64,000 bases of DNA. It comes from Neorhizobium tomejilense (GTDB lineage Bacteria > Pseudomonadota > Alphaproteobacteria > Rhizobiales > Rhizobiaceae). The stretch is taken from the NCBI GenBank assembly GCA_002968845.1, contig PVBG01000015.1, positions 91,279 to 155,278 of the forward strand, written 5' to 3'. A program made the translations under genes and the position numbers. The notes beneath the pieces were generated by a model. It had not been told where the DNA came from. It worked only from the letters and a program-made list of their open reading frames with translations, and made no database searches. This document shows, piece after piece, positions 8,248-17,002 of the stretch. Position 1 is the first letter of the stretch. Each line of letters opens with the position of its first letter.

Positions 8248-9788
8248 AGAACGAACCCGCATCCGCCTGGCAGAACCTGCCAACCATCGTCGAACTCACC
8301 GAGGACGGCGTCAAAAAAAAGCAATCCGCCCGAAAGATGGCAGAAATGCTGGACGACGTCCTCGAGTTCTCGGAAAGCCCCTCGGGCAAGGACCTGCAGC
8401 AGGCACCTCCCCGCAAGGGAGGCTGGTCGGTCGAGACGCTGGTCAGGGATTTTCGTTTCGGAGGGGAGGAAGTGCCGACCCTGGTGCGTTCGGCGGCTCC
8501 GCTGCTCAACCTGGCCCACGCGCTGCGCCACGCCGAGGAGCAACCGGACATCGATCAGCTCCGCAAGATCGCGGTCGAGGCCATCGGGCGTTACGAACGC
8601 GATCTGGCCAGCGCTCGCATCAGTCCGGACCGGGCCCGCGCCGCCCACTATGTCGTCTGCGCCACCGTGGACGACGTGGTCCTGAGCAAGCCCTGGGGCG
8701 TGCGCGCCGGCTGGGCGCGCTCCGGCCTCGTCTCCACCTTCCACATGGACGTGACCGGCGGCGACCGGGTGTTCGACCTGCTCGACCATTTCCATCAAAG
8801 CCCCGGCGCCAACAAGGATCTGCTGCTTCTCATCTATCTCAGCCTGTCGCTTGCCTTCGAAGGCCGCACCCGGGTTTCGCCGCGCGGCAGCCTCGAACTC
8901 GGTCGCATCCGCGACAGCCTCTACAAGACGCTGCTTAGCCAGTATGGTGTCTTCGAGCGGGAGCTGTCGCCCCATTGGAAAGGTGTTTCGGCCCGCCACA
9001 AGCCGTTGCGCACCGCCGTGGCGCTCTGGACGCTGCTCTCCATCCTCGCGCTCGCCTTCGCGCTCGGTTATCTCTTCTTCACCCTGTCGCTCAACAGCGC
9101 CTCCGACGGAACGTTCCAGCGCCTGGCCAGCCTGCCGCCGCGCGAGACGCCGAGCGTGCTGATCAAGGTGCCAACGCAGTCGCCTGGACCGGACCAGCCC
9201 GTCGTCGAGGTCAAGCCCGCGCCGGTCGAGCCCCCGCCGAAGCAGCCAGCGCCGCCGAGCCGCCTCGACAATCTCCTCGCCTTCCTCCAGCCGGAGGTGG
9301 AAAAGAAGCTCGTGACGCTGTCGGATTCGAACGGCCGACTGCTGGTGCGGATCAACAATTCCGGTCTCTTCAATACCGGCAGCGCCGAAGTCAGCACGAA
9401 GTTCCACGATCTCATCCAGCGGATCGGCAGCGCCCTCGCCGCGGAAAAATTCCGTGCCGTCGTCGTCGGTTATACCGACAACGTACCGATCCGCACTGTC
9501 CAGTTCCCTTCGAACTGGCATCTGTCCGAAGCGCGCGCCAAGGCGGTCGGCGACATTCTGGCCTCCTATGCCGGGCCGGATGCGATCCTGACCGAAGGCC
9601 GCGCCGACAGCGATCCGATCGCCGACAACAGCAAGCCCGAAGGGCGCGAGATGAACCGCCGTACGGAAATCCTGGTCCTCACGGATTCCACAGAAAGACT
9701 GAGCGACGCGGGCCTCAAGGTGCCGCCGGTTCAGGCTGAAAGGCCGAAGCCCGAAATCCCGCCGGCAGCCGGAGGAGCGGCACGATGA
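8244..9788 (+). CDS. tssL: T6SS inner-membrane protein TssL with OmpA-like domain (ImpK)
   Basis: Protein of 514 residues. The cytoplasmic DotU/IcmH domain spans about residues 60-255, one membrane segment lies at about 260-284 (LSILALAFALGYLFF), then a Pro-rich linker and a periplasmic OmpA-like peptidoglycan-binding domain at about 365-480. This is the 'evolved' TssL type that anchors itself to the cell wall. Threonine 14 in the N-terminal NLPTIVELTED matches the position known in Agrobacterium as the PpkA phosphorylation site read by Fha. The assignment of Thr14 as phosphosite here is by analogy. No tssJ lipoprotein gene is seen in the operon, as in Agrobacterium. Confidence 0.93.
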   Translation: MKNEPASAWQNLPTIVELTEDGVKKKQSARKMAEMLDDVLEFSESPSGKDLQQAPPRKGGWSVETLVRDFRFGGEEVPTLVRSAAPLLNLAHALRHAEEQPDIDQLRKIAVEAIGRYERDLASARISPDRARAAHYVVCATVDDVVLSKPWGVRAGWARSGLVSTFHMDVTGGDRVFDLLDHFHQSPGANKDLLLLIYLSLSLAFEGRTRVSPRGSLELGRIRDSLYKTLLSQYGVFERELSPHWKGVSARHKPLRTAVALWTLLSILALAFALGYLFFTLSLNSASDGTFQRLASLPPRETPSVLIKVPTQSPGPDQPVVEVKPAPVEPPPKQPAPPSRLDNLLAFLQPEVEKKLVTLSDSNGRLLVRINNSGLFNTGSAEVSTKFHDLIQRIGSALAAEKFRAVVVGYTDNVPIRTVQFPSNWHLSEARAKAVGDILASYAGPDAILTEGRADSDPIADNSKPEGREMNRRTEILVLTDSTERLSDAGLKVPPVQAERPKPEIPPAAGGAAR

Positions 9789-12700
9789 ACCCGTTAGGTT
9801 TCTTCTATACGCTGCGCTCCTATGTGGAGGCCTATGCGGGCCTTATCGGGCGCCGCTTCATCTCCGTCATCTGGGTGGCGGCAATCTGCGTCGTCATCTG
9901 GTTCTACGGATATCTGGCCGCCTATGGGAATTTCAAGCCGCTGGCCAGCGTCAATTCCCGCCTGCTTCTGATCGGCGTGGTCATTGCCGTCTGGCTCGGC
10001 TATCTCATCTTCACGGTCATCCGCGACCGCCGCCGCGACAAGCAGCTGGTCGAGAGCATCGAGCGCGATGGGCAGGCGGAGGCCGCCGCCAACCAACAGG
10101 CGGAGGTGGGTGAAATCCACAACCGCCTGAAGGAAGCATTGCAGCTCCTGCGGCGCATCACCCGCAAGCGTTTCGGCTATATCTACGAACTCCCCTGGTA
10201 CGTGATCTTCGGCGCGCCCGGTTCCGGCAAGACCACCGCTCTCACCAATTCCGGCCTGAAATTCCCGCTGGGCGATGCCCTGAGCAGCAATTCCGTCCAG
10301 GGCATCGGCGGCACCCGCAATTGCAATTGGTGGTTCACCGACGAAGCGATCCTGATTGACACCGCCGGTCGCTACACGACCCAGGACGATCTGGACGGCA
10401 CCGCCAAGGCCGGCTGGGAAGGCTTCCTCGGGCTGCTGCGCAAATACCGGCGTTCACAGCCGATCAATGGCGCTCTGCTGACACTTTCGATCGGCGATCT
10501 GCTGACCCGCGACGCGGAAGCGCAGCGGGAGGAGATCAGGGCAATCCGCCAGCGGCTTTCGGAACTCGACGAACACCTGCAGGCCCGCGTTCCGGTCTAT
10601 CTCGTGCTGACCAAGGCAGACCTCCTCACCGGTTTCGTGGAATTCTTCGACGGGTTCAGCAAGACCGATCGCGAACAGGTCTGGGGCACGACATTCGGCC
10701 TGGAGGAGAGTTACACGGCCGCCAGATTGCCGGACCGTTTCCTCGAGGAATTCGCCCTACTGCAGGAACGCGTCGGCGCCATGCTGATCGAGCGTCTTCA
10801 ACAGGAGCCGAATCCGGAGCTGCGAGGCCGCATCTTCCGTTTCCCCGCGGAACTCGCCGCGCTGAAGGAGCGGCTGCACGAGGTGATGACGGAGCTTTGC
10901 TCCGGTTCCAAGCTGGTCGAACCGCCAATGCTGCGCGGCATCTATTTTGCCTCCGGCACGCAGGCCGAAGAGACAAGCCTGCCTTCAGCGGCACGGCCGC
11001 GCCGCAGCTATTTCCTGTCGCGGCTCTTCAAGGACGTCATTTTCGACGAGGCGTCCCTGGTCGCCCGCGACAAGCGGCTTTCCCGCCGACAGGTGTTTTT
11101 CCGCCGCACGGCCTATGCCGCCGCGGTTCTGGCGCTGGCCGTCGTGCTCACCAGCTGGACCGCCACCTATTTCCAGAATGCCGCAGCACTTGCCAGCGCC
11201 GAGCGGCGCATCGACGCCTATGAAGAGCTGGCGCGGGGGGTGCCCGTCCGTGACGTGACGGATAGCGATTTCCTTCGCGTGCTCCCGGCACTCGACAATC
11301 TCGCCGCCGTCACCAGCGAGTTTTCGCGAACCCGCGTGTGGCCGGTCGGCTTCGGCCTCGACCAGGAAAACAAGGTGGCCGGCCGACAGCGCGACGCTTA
11401 CCAGCGCGCCTTGAACGCGCTGCTTCTGCCCCGCATGCTCGTTCAGCTACAGAGGGAAATGACCGAGAGCAAGGAGCGGGCGGCGACCTTCGACGCCCTC
11501 AAGCTCTACGGCATGCTTGGCGGGCTGGGCCCGATGGATGCGGATTTCGTTTCACTGGAAGCGGAAGAAATGTTCGCCAGGCTTTATCCCGGCGAAGGTC
11601 GATCAGCGGCGCGGCAGGCGCTGATTACGCATGCCGGCACCATGGCGCGTGGGTCGCTCCCACCGATCGAACTCGACAGCGCCCTGATCGCCAAGGCCCG
11701 CGAGACAATCGGCTCCCAGAGCGTCCCGAGCCGGGCCTACGATATTCTCGCCGGTGACCGTCAGTCGCGCTCGCTGCCTGCCTGGACGCCCGCCGGTGCG
11801 CTGGGCCCGCTCGGCGAACAGGCATTCGAACGCCTATCCAAGGCACCGATAGGGGAAGGCGTGCCCGGGCTCTTTTCCAGCACAGGCTACCGGCAGGTCG
11901 TTCTGCCGAAGATTACCGATGCGGCCCGCGCGGCGCTCGAGGAACATTGGGTGCGCGGTGAGGCCAACGCGGTCGGCTTGACCGTCGATACCGTCGCCCA
12001 GGCCGCGTTGCAGCTCTACTTCGACAATTTCGAACAGCGCTGGACAGGGCTGCTGGCGGACCTCAGGGTCAAGCCGTCGCAGACGATCGGCAATGCGGCC
12101 GAGACGACCCGCATCCTCGCAGGCGAGCCGAACCCGGTGGAAAGTATCGCCAAGTCCATCGCCGCGGCGACCGATCTTCGTCGGCCCGGTGCCGAGGTTG
12201 CGTCTGCTGCGAATGACAGCCTGCCCGCCTCGACTACCGCGCTTGCGAGCGCTGCGAACGCGCCCGACCCGTTCGCACCGCTGCGCGCCGCGCTCGAACC
12301 GCCCCAATCCGATCCGTTGTCCACCGCCCAGCTGCCGGCCGGTCAGGCGCAGGACGCACCCAAATCTCAGGTCGCTCAGCTGAAACCGGTCCTGCAAAAA
12401 GTGCATGAGCAGCTATCGCGTGCCGCGACTTCCACCGCCGAAGTGGCAAAGGTCTTTGATGTCGACAGTCAGCTGACCAACGCCAACCAGGATCTGCTGC
12501 AGCAGGCGCGTCGCCTGCCGGCGCCCGTCGATACCTGGATGGCCGGGCTTGCCGCGGATGTCGGTTCGCTGGCGGTCAAGTCCGCCCGCACCCGCATCAG
12601 CAATGCATGGACCGCCGAGGGTGCCAATTTCTGCTCCAGCGTGGTCACCGGCCGCTACCCCTTCGACCGGGAATCGCCGCGCGATGTCGCGATGAGCGAT

Positions 12701-13282
12701 TTTGTCCGCCTGTTCGGTCCGAAGGGTCTGTTCAAGACCTTCTTCAACGACAGGCTCGCCGCTTTTGTCGATACCAGCTCCTCGCCCTGGGGCTGGAAAG
12801 GTACCTTCGGCTCCGCCAGCATTCCGAGCGAGGCGATCGCCCAATTCGAGAATGCCGACAAGATCAACCGTGCCTTCTTTTCCGCAGACAGCGAGACACC
12901 GTCGGTCGCCATCAACATCAAGCCCGTCTCGCTGACCGATAGCGCCAATGCCGTCATGCTGGAGATCGAAGGAGAGCGCGTCGTCTATTTCCATGGACCG
13001 ATCCAGTCGAAATCCATCACCTGGCCCTCGACCGGACCGAGCAACGCTTCGCGTATCGCCTTCCAGCCAGGAGGCTGGCAGGAGGCAATGACGGAAAACG
13101 GCGACTGGTCGCCTTTCAGGCTCTTCGATGGTGCCAATATCGCCATGCAGGGCGACGACCTCTTCCGCGCCCGGTTCCAGCAGAATGGACGGACGGCGGA
13201 ATTCGACGTGCAGTTCGGCTCCGTCCTGAACCCGTTCCGCCTGGAGGCCCTCAATGCCTTCTCCTGCCCCACGCAATTCTGA
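9785..13282 (+). CDS. tssM: T6SS inner-membrane protein TssM (IcmF/ImpL)
   Basis: IcmF/TssM family protein of 1165 residues, normal length. Two N-terminal membrane helices (about 27-47 and 58-80) precede a cytoplasmic NTPase domain with Walker A GAPGSGKTT at 143-151 and Walker B-like ILIDTAGR at about 189-196; a third membrane helix is at about 443-463 and the rest is periplasmic. An Ala/Pro-rich low-complexity stretch lies at about residues 800-865. TssM with TssL forms the envelope channel; the ATPase site looks intact. Overlaps tssL by 4 bp. Confidence 0.95.
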   Translation: MNPLGFFYTLRSYVEAYAGLIGRRFISVIWVAAICVVIWFYGYLAAYGNFKPLASVNSRLLLIGVVIAVWLGYLIFTVIRDRRRDKQLVESIERDGQAEAAANQQAEVGEIHNRLKEALQLLRRITRKRFGYIYELPWYVIFGAPGSGKTTALTNSGLKFPLGDALSSNSVQGIGGTRNCNWWFTDEAILIDTAGRYTTQDDLDGTAKAGWEGFLGLLRKYRRSQPINGALLTLSIGDLLTRDAEAQREEIRAIRQRLSELDEHLQARVPVYLVLTKADLLTGFVEFFDGFSKTDREQVWGTTFGLEESYTAARLPDRFLEEFALLQERVGAMLIERLQQEPNPELRGRIFRFPAELAALKERLHEVMTELCSGSKLVEPPMLRGIYFASGTQAEETSLPSAARPRRSYFLSRLFKDVIFDEASLVARDKRLSRRQVFFRRTAYAAAVLALAVVLTSWTATYFQNAAALASAERRIDAYEELARGVPVRDVTDSDFLRVLPALDNLAAVTSEFSRTRVWPVGFGLDQENKVAGRQRDAYQRALNALLLPRMLVQLQREMTESKERAATFDALKLYGMLGGLGPMDADFVSLEAEEMFARLYPGEGRSAARQALITHAGTMARGSLPPIELDSALIAKARETIGSQSVPSRAYDILAGDRQSRSLPAWTPAGALGPLGEQAFERLSKAPIGEGVPGLFSSTGYRQVVLPKITDAARAALEEHWVRGEANAVGLTVDTVAQAALQLYFDNFEQRWTGLLADLRVKPSQTIGNAAETTRILAGEPNPVESIAKSIAAATDLRRPGAEVASAANDSLPASTTALASAANAPDPFAPLRAALEPPQSDPLSTAQLPAGQAQDAPKSQVAQLKPVLQKVHEQLSRAATSTAEVAKVFDVDSQLTNANQDLLQQARRLPAPVDTWMAGLAADVGSLAVKSARTRISNAWTAEGANFCSSVVTGRYPFDRESPRDVAMSDFVRLFGPKGLFKTFFNDRLAAFVDTSSSPWGWKGTFGSASIPSEAIAQFENADKINRAFFSADSETPSVAINIKPVSLTDSANAVMLEIEGERVVYFHGPIQSKSITWPSTGPSNASRIAFQPGGWQEAMTENGDWSPFRLFDGANIAMQGDDLFRARFQQNGRTAEFDVQFGSVLNPFRLEALNAFSCPTQF

Positions 13283-13292
13283 TCGGCACGCC

Positions 13293-14657
13293 ATGAACGA
13301 ACGCGCGACGCTGGGCCAGACTTCGTCAGACGCTGACCGTATCGGCTTCTTCGGCAAGCTGCCGACCCATGGCGATTTCGTTTGGACCGGACTGGGGCGA
13401 AAACTGCACGGCGCGATCGATGCCTGGCTGCAATCCAGTCTTGAGGCCATCCAGGCGGAGTTCGGCAGCCAGTGGGAACGCCGATTCAGATCCATGCCGT
13501 CCTGGCGTTTCATCGTCGAGCAGGACCTCTGGGTACCGGCCACCGTCGCCGGTGTCATCGTGCCGAGCCTCGACCGCGTCGGCCGCAGCTTTCCGCTTGT
13601 GGTTGCCGCCCAGCTTCACGGGTTTTCCGGAGATCCGCGCCGCCTTTGCCTCGATGATACGTGGTTCGTTGCAACCGAGGGACTGGCCGAGACGTCAGCT
13701 CGCCGCGATTTCGACATCGACACCTTCACGGCGAGCCTGAAACAGCTAAGACCGCCAAGGCCCGGTCAGTTCGATGACGGGGTGAAGCAAAACAGCTTCA
13801 CGCTGCCGGGAACGTTCTGGTGGCGAATGAATTCGCAAGACCGGCGAATGAAGGGGTTCCGCGTCAGCGGCGCTCCCGGCCCGTCGGATTTCCTGAGGCT
13901 GTTTGCCGAAGACACCGTCAGGGAGGCGGAGCAACCTGGAGCCGCCGCCCGCCGACAACAGGCGACGGCTGAAGCTCCCGGACATTTGAAGCTTCTCCAC
14001 AGCTATGCCAGCCATCCCGGAACCCGCCTGTCTGTCAACGCCGACACCGTCTTCATCTCCTCAGTACCGTCGATGTTCGCGATTGTGGATGGGGTTGGCG
14101 ATGGGAATAGCGCGGTCGAAGCCAGCAAGATCGCCGCCGGCATGTTGGGGGACGCGGCGTCCCAGGAGACGATCGAGGCTCTCGTCCGGGAAATCAAGGG
14201 AAAGCTCGGCCAGGCCCATGGAGTGCTGCAATCCGGCCACCTCACCACGGAGCGATCGGCGCCCTCGGCGAGCATCGTCGTTCTGGCATCGCTGCATGAG
14301 AGTTTTGCGGTTCTGTGGGCAGGAGATGCCCGCTGCTATCTGTTGCGCGACGGCATGATGCGTTGCCTCACGCGCGACCACACCAAAATCGGTCTCAGGC
14401 GCTCGCTGGCGAGAGGGATCGGCCTGAAAGGCCAACTGGTACCCGATGTTGTCTCGGGCCGATTGCATCCCGGCGACCGGTTCCTGCTCTGCAGCAGTCC
14501 CATGCCCCAGGTCCTGTCCGAACGCAGCATCGCGAACATCATGCTCTCGACAGAACTCGGCAAGGTTTCCGCCGTGCTGGCACAGGAAGCCCTGATCGGA
14601 AATTGCCGGGAAAACCTCAGCGTCACGGTTGTTGACGTGAAGGCCGATCGTGGATGA
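13293..14657 (+). CDS. tagF-pppA: Fused T6SS repressor TagF and PP2C-like phosphatase PppA (ImpM)
   Basis: Protein of 454 residues. An N-terminal TagF domain starts with GFFGKLPTHGDFV (residues 18-30) and runs to about 200; a C-terminal PP2C-like domain spans about 225-450. TagF represses T6SS post-translationally by contacting Fha; PppA-type phosphatases counter PpkA. The PP2C motifs are present but altered: DGVGDG (about 266-271) where DGMGG is usual, and RENLSVTVV near 440 where an Asp-Asn pair is usual, so one metal-ligand aspartate is Glu. Catalytic competence is therefore open. The ATG at 13293, 10 bp after tssM, is preferred over an upstream in-frame ATG lying inside tssM. Confidence 0.88.
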   Translation: MNERATLGQTSSDADRIGFFGKLPTHGDFVWTGLGRKLHGAIDAWLQSSLEAIQAEFGSQWERRFRSMPSWRFIVEQDLWVPATVAGVIVPSLDRVGRSFPLVVAAQLHGFSGDPRRLCLDDTWFVATEGLAETSARRDFDIDTFTASLKQLRPPRPGQFDDGVKQNSFTLPGTFWWRMNSQDRRMKGFRVSGAPGPSDFLRLFAEDTVREAEQPGAAARRQQATAEAPGHLKLLHSYASHPGTRLSVNADTVFISSVPSMFAIVDGVGDGNSAVEASKIAAGMLGDAASQETIEALVREIKGKLGQAHGVLQSGHLTTERSAPSASIVVLASLHESFAVLWAGDARCYLLRDGMMRCLTRDHTKIGLRRSLARGIGLKGQLVPDVVSGRLHPGDRFLLCSSPMPQVLSERSIANIMLSTELGKVSAVLAQEALIGNCRENLSVTVVDVKADRG

Positions 14658-15579
14658 TCATCCCGAAAACGCAGATCTTGAAGAGGTCGCGCGCAAATTT
14701 GCAGCGCTCTGGCAGGCGCTCGCCGCCGCCGGAGGCAGCGTCCGCGACCCAGCATGGCGCCGCTCTCTGATCGATCAGGTCCGCAACGCCCTCGATAGGG
14801 GCGAAGACCGCCTCGCCGGCCACGATGTCACGATCGTCGCCAATACTTTCGTACTCGAAGCCGTGGTCCACGAGGGCACGTCGACACGGATCCATCGCGC
14901 CCGTCATCGCGACCTCGATAGCCTGCATGCCATCAAGACGCTCCGCCCCGACCAGGCAGACGACCCAGTCGCGCGAGAACTCCTGCTGCGCGAGGCGAGA
15001 GTCGGCGGCGCCATCCGCCACCCGAACGTGGCCGCCACGGAGACACTACTGCGGCTTGCCGACGGCCGGCCGGCCCTGGTCCTTGAATGGATCGACCACA
15101 GCCTCGCCGATCTTGTCGGGCAGACACCGCTCTCGGTCGACGACATCACGCATATCACCGCCGCCATCTTGAAAGGGCTCGACGCGATCCATGCCGCCGG
15201 CTTCGTTCATGGCGACCTTTCGCTCTCCAATCTTCGTTGTCGCGACGGTGATCTTTTACGACTGAAGATCGGCGATTTCGGCATCGCGCTGGAAACGGGG
15301 CGTCGTCATCGGGATCTCGACATCGCCTTTGCCGGCCGCCCGCAATTCGCGCCCCCGGAACAGTTGGCGGGACTGGCCCTTGACGGCCGTTCCGATCTCC
15401 ACGCAGCGGGCCTTATTCTGTCGACGCTTCTCGATCATTGCCGGGAGGCTGGCGCGATGGTGGAGTGGTTGCGCCAGCTCGCTGCGGAACTGGCGCGTCC
15501 GGAACCGCAGGAGAGGCCCGAAAACGCGAAAGCCGCCCTGCATCTGCTGGGCGGCCTTGGCAAAGAAAACCGGAGTTAG
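14650..15579 (+). CDS. ppkA: T6SS Ser/Thr kinase PpkA (ImpN), short form
   Basis: Hanks-type kinase of 309 residues starting with GTG at 14650, overlapping the previous gene by 8 bp. Catalytic lysine is in AIKTL (K96); the catalytic loop reads HGDLSLSN (187-194) in place of HRDLKPxN, and DFG is at 209-211. The Gly-rich loop is weak (HEGTSTRIHRA). The Arg of HRD is Gly and the catalytic-loop Lys is Ser, so activity may be unusual or activation-loop independent. No membrane helix or periplasmic domain is present, unlike the longer Pseudomonas PpkA; the short form is what the Agrobacterium imp operon has. It is the last gene of the T6SS operon. Confidence 0.85.
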   Translation: MDDHPENADLEEVARKFAALWQALAAAGGSVRDPAWRRSLIDQVRNALDRGEDRLAGHDVTIVANTFVLEAVVHEGTSTRIHRARHRDLDSLHAIKTLRPDQADDPVARELLLREARVGGAIRHPNVAATETLLRLADGRPALVLEWIDHSLADLVGQTPLSVDDITHITAAILKGLDAIHAAGFVHGDLSLSNLRCRDGDLLRLKIGDFGIALETGRRHRDLDIAFAGRPQFAPPEQLAGLALDGRSDLHAAGLILSTLLDHCREAGAMVEWLRQLAAELARPEPQERPENAKAALHLLGGLGKENRS

Positions 15580-15581
15580 GG

Positions 15582-16718
15582 TCAGTTGCTGCCGGGCAGC
15601 GGCGCGGCGGCCGTCGGCGCGCTCTTCTGATAGATCGTGAAGAGCTTGGCGAAATCCACCAGGCCCGAATTGCTGGCATAGAGAATGTCGCCGTCCGCCA
15701 TCTTGAACCGCTGCATCAGCGACAGGTTGGCGACGTCCTTCATGTCCACGCGGTAGATGACCGGCTTGGTCGTCATCACGGCCGTGCCGGGGTTCTTGGC
15801 AGCGTTTGCCACCGTAACCTGGCTGTAGACCGGCTGGTTACGCACCACATAGAAATTGCTGGCGTCGGCCCGGTCGTCGAGCAGCCCGCCCGCACGGCTG
15901 AATGCCTGCATCAGGGTAAGCTTGCCGGGCTCGAACTCGAACTCCCCGACGCTCTTGAACGCCCCGAAAGCCGTAAACGAGGGCGCATCCTTGCCGATAT
16001 AGACCTGGTCTTCCGGCAGGAGGTGGATGTTCTGGCGATCCTCGTTGAGCACCCGTTCGAGCGGCGCGCTGGCCCTCTGCTTGCCGCGAATGACGGTCAC
16101 GGTCGCGGCAGTCGGCGCCGAGGAGGCCCCGCCTGCGAGAGCGATGGCGTCGAGAACACGCTCCTTGCGTGCGGTGAGCGGAAACCGGCCAGCCGCGCGG
16201 ACATCGCCATTGACCGTGAAGCCGGTCGTGGGCTTTTCGACCACGGAGACCACCGCCTGCGGGTTGACTGCCGAACCCTTCAGGCCGGATGCGATCCGCG
16301 CCTGCAGCGCCTCCGGCGAGGATTCCAGCACACGCTGCTTTCCGACAAAGGGCAGGGTCACGGTGCCGGCGGAATCGACGGTGAAGCGCCCCAGATTCAG
16401 CGTCTTGCTCTGGGTCGAGGAGAACATGCCTTCCTCGCCGGTATCGAGGATGGTGACCTCGATGACGTCGCCGCGGCGCAGCCGGCTATCCGCAAAACCT
16501 GTTGAGCGCAGGACGCTCAGGCCTTGATCGGTCGCGGAATAACCAAGCGGAGCAGGGTTGAACGGTTCCATCGGCGCATTCGCCAGCCGCACGACGGGAA
16601 TCTTCTGGCCGGTCTGGGGATCCGTCGCGTCGTAGAACCTGCCGGCTGTCGGGCCGTCCGACGGTGCGGCGCAGGCGCTGAGAAACGCAACAAAGACGCA
16701 AGGGGCAAGCTTCCGCAT
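15582..16718 (-). CDS. Polysaccharide export outer-membrane lipoprotein (Wza/GumB family)
   Basis: Protein of 378 residues. The N-terminus MRKLAPCVFVAFLSACAAP is a lipoprotein signal with the lipobox LSAC, so the mature protein starts with lipidated Cys. A Poly_export domain follows (LRRGDVIEVTILDTGEEG, about residues 80-165), then two SLBB-type segments (VNGDVRAAGRFPL and EFEFEPGKLTLMQAFSRAGGLLDD). Such proteins form the outer-membrane exit channel for capsule or exopolysaccharide. The start at 16718 is set by an AAAAGGAT site 6 bases upstream. It is convergent with ppkA, with 2 bp between the stop codons and no terminator visible. No polymerase, flippase or glycosyltransferase gene lies next to it, so it is an orphan export gene here. 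Confidence 0.85.
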   Translation of the reverse strand: MRKLAPCVFVAFLSACAAPSDGPTAGRFYDATDPQTGQKIPVVRLANAPMEPFNPAPLGYSATDQGLSVLRSTGFADSRLRRGDVIEVTILDTGEEGMFSSTQSKTLNLGRFTVDSAGTVTLPFVGKQRVLESSPEALQARIASGLKGSAVNPQAVVSVVEKPTTGFTVNGDVRAAGRFPLTARKERVLDAIALAGGASSAPTAATVTVIRGKQRASAPLERVLNEDRQNIHLLPEDQVYIGKDAPSFTAFGAFKSVGEFEFEPGKLTLMQAFSRAGGLLDDRADASNFYVVRNQPVYSQVTVANAAKNPGTAVMTTKPVIYRVDMKDVANLSLMQRFKMADGDILYASNSGLVDFAKLFTIYQKSAPTAAAPLPGSN

Positions 16719-16907
16719 CCCGTATCCTTTTGGAAAAGCCTCGTTTCCTTGACAAGTATCAAGTCGATGCCTCACCGCAATACGAACCGGGCACAAAAAA
16801 GCCATTATGACAGCTTGGGGGCGAGTACCTGTGGTTGATGTGCAACTCTACCCCCGCTGGTCGGCCTGTCCGATCCCGAACCAGCCTTGATAATTGCCCC
16901 CAATCGG

Positions 16908-16934
16908 CCTCGCTTGGTGCGCTTACAAGCGAGG
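16908..16934. other. Hairpin in the 284-bp gap upstream of the export gene
   Basis: A 9-bp perfect stem (CCTCGCTTG at 16908-16916, CAAGCGAGG at 16926-16934) has a 9-nt loop. It lies in the gap 16719-17002, which also must hold the promoter of the minus-strand export gene and the end of the DapA-family operon. No convincing T-run follows on either strand, so a classic terminator is not supported. Nothing else was recognised in this gap. Confidence 0.4.
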
Positions 16935-17002
16935 AATTTGCGACGGGCGGCACCCTGATTCGGCCCGAAGTTTCGCGCGAAGCTCGGCCGATGCCCCCGA
17001 CT

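Noticed and set aside
1..15579. A T6SS effector, immunity, hcp or vgrG gene inside the operon
   Set aside because: Every frame in this stretch is accounted for by structural or regulatory T6SS genes; effectors, if any, lie outside the window.
15438..16505. A 355-codon plus-strand frame over the export lipoprotein
   Set aside because: It runs through ppkA and the antisense of a clear lipoprotein with signal peptide and ribosome site.
16719..17002. Possible gene on either strand in this gap
   Set aside because: The open plus-strand frame here runs into the antisense of the DapA-family gene, with no ribosome site and no domain; only a hairpin is supported.
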